Shown: positions 63,927 to 64,000 of the stretch, piece after piece
How positions within the stretch are numbered: the first letter of the stretch is position 1
Layout of the letters: every line of letters begins with the position of its first letter
DNA from: Proteus sp. FME41
Lineage (GTDB): Bacteria; Pseudomonadota; Gammaproteobacteria; Enterobacterales; Enterobacteriaceae
DNA length: 64,000 nucleotides
Direction: 5' to 3'
Assembly (NCBI RefSeq): GCF_014897315.1
Contig: NZ_JABUYL010000003.1
Coordinates: 208,352-272,351, forward strand
The notes under the pieces: generated by a model
What the model was told of the DNA's origin: nothing
The model's input: only the letters and a program-made list of their open reading frames with translations
The model's database searches: none
Position numbers and translations under genes: made by a program

Positions 63927-64000
63927 TTATCTGACAATCACTCTATGGGTGATATTTCTGTCTCTATTTAAAGGGATCTTCTGCGATACACTAAATTTTA
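63927..64000 (-). CDS. possible 3' end of a minus-strand gene
   Basis: An open frame of 23 codons enters from the window edge and ends at TAA (63927-63929); the last residues read LNRDRNITHRVIVR. The palindromic terminator at 63878-63905 lies just after it in the right place for a convergent gene. Too short to name a product. Confidence 0.4.
   Translation of the reverse strand, partial: KFSVSQKIPLNRDRNITHRVIVR

Overview
The window is a chromosomal segment of a low-GC member of the Enterobacterales. Gene order around thrABC (slt, trpR, yjjX, gpmB, rob, creA, arcA, thrABC, yaaA, talB, mog, dnaK, dnaJ, nhaA, nhaR, rpsT, ribF, ileS, lspA, fkpB, ispH, dapB, carAB) matches the area around 0 minutes of the Escherichia coli map. 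Base composition, codon choice and accessory genes point to Proteus or a close relative in the Morganellaceae; that genus call is inference.

Layout. 1-8.0 kb: an iron-uptake cluster on the minus strand, namely an AraC-family regulator, two half-size ABC exporter-fold proteins of YbtP/YbtQ type, a TonB-dependent siderophore receptor, a small membrane protein and a PepSY membrane protein that runs off the edge. Fur-like boxes precede the regulator and the receptor. An identical split operator motif lies 64-66 bp upstream of both the transporter start and the receptor start. 8.0-8.75 kb: a non-coding-looking gap that holds an uncalled 47-codon Hok/Gef-type toxin gene with a Sok-like antisense RNA. 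8.75-46.4 kb: conserved core genes (carbamoyl phosphate, lysine and isoprenoid synthesis, lipoprotein processing, translation, Na+/H+ exchange, DnaK chaperones, molybdopterin, transaldolase, threonine operon with its leader peptide and attenuator, ArcA, Rob, TrpR, Slt, EttA). The only obvious insertions here are a Sel1-repeat protein between mog and talB and an EamA transporter between dnaJ and nhaA.

46.5-56.4 kb: a second iron-type locus: a dedicated TonB-like protein, divergent from fecI-fecR and then a signal-transducing TonB receptor, a YddA-type ABC protein and a PqqL-type M16 zinc protease. It resembles the protease-associated import systems (E. coli yddAB-pqqL, Pectobacterium FusABCD), here combined with a complete Fec-type surface-signalling module. 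56.5-64 kb: a DoxX protein, fadH with a FadR-like operator, sstT, yqjA and the yqjD-yqjE-yqjK-yqjF group. The right edge carries what may be the 3' end of a minus-strand gene.

No tRNA, rRNA, insertion sequence, prophage gene or CRISPR array was seen. Where the first possible start codon was not the best one, starts were moved on the basis of Shine-Dalgarno position and family length (for example carA TTG, thrB GTG, rpsT TTG).
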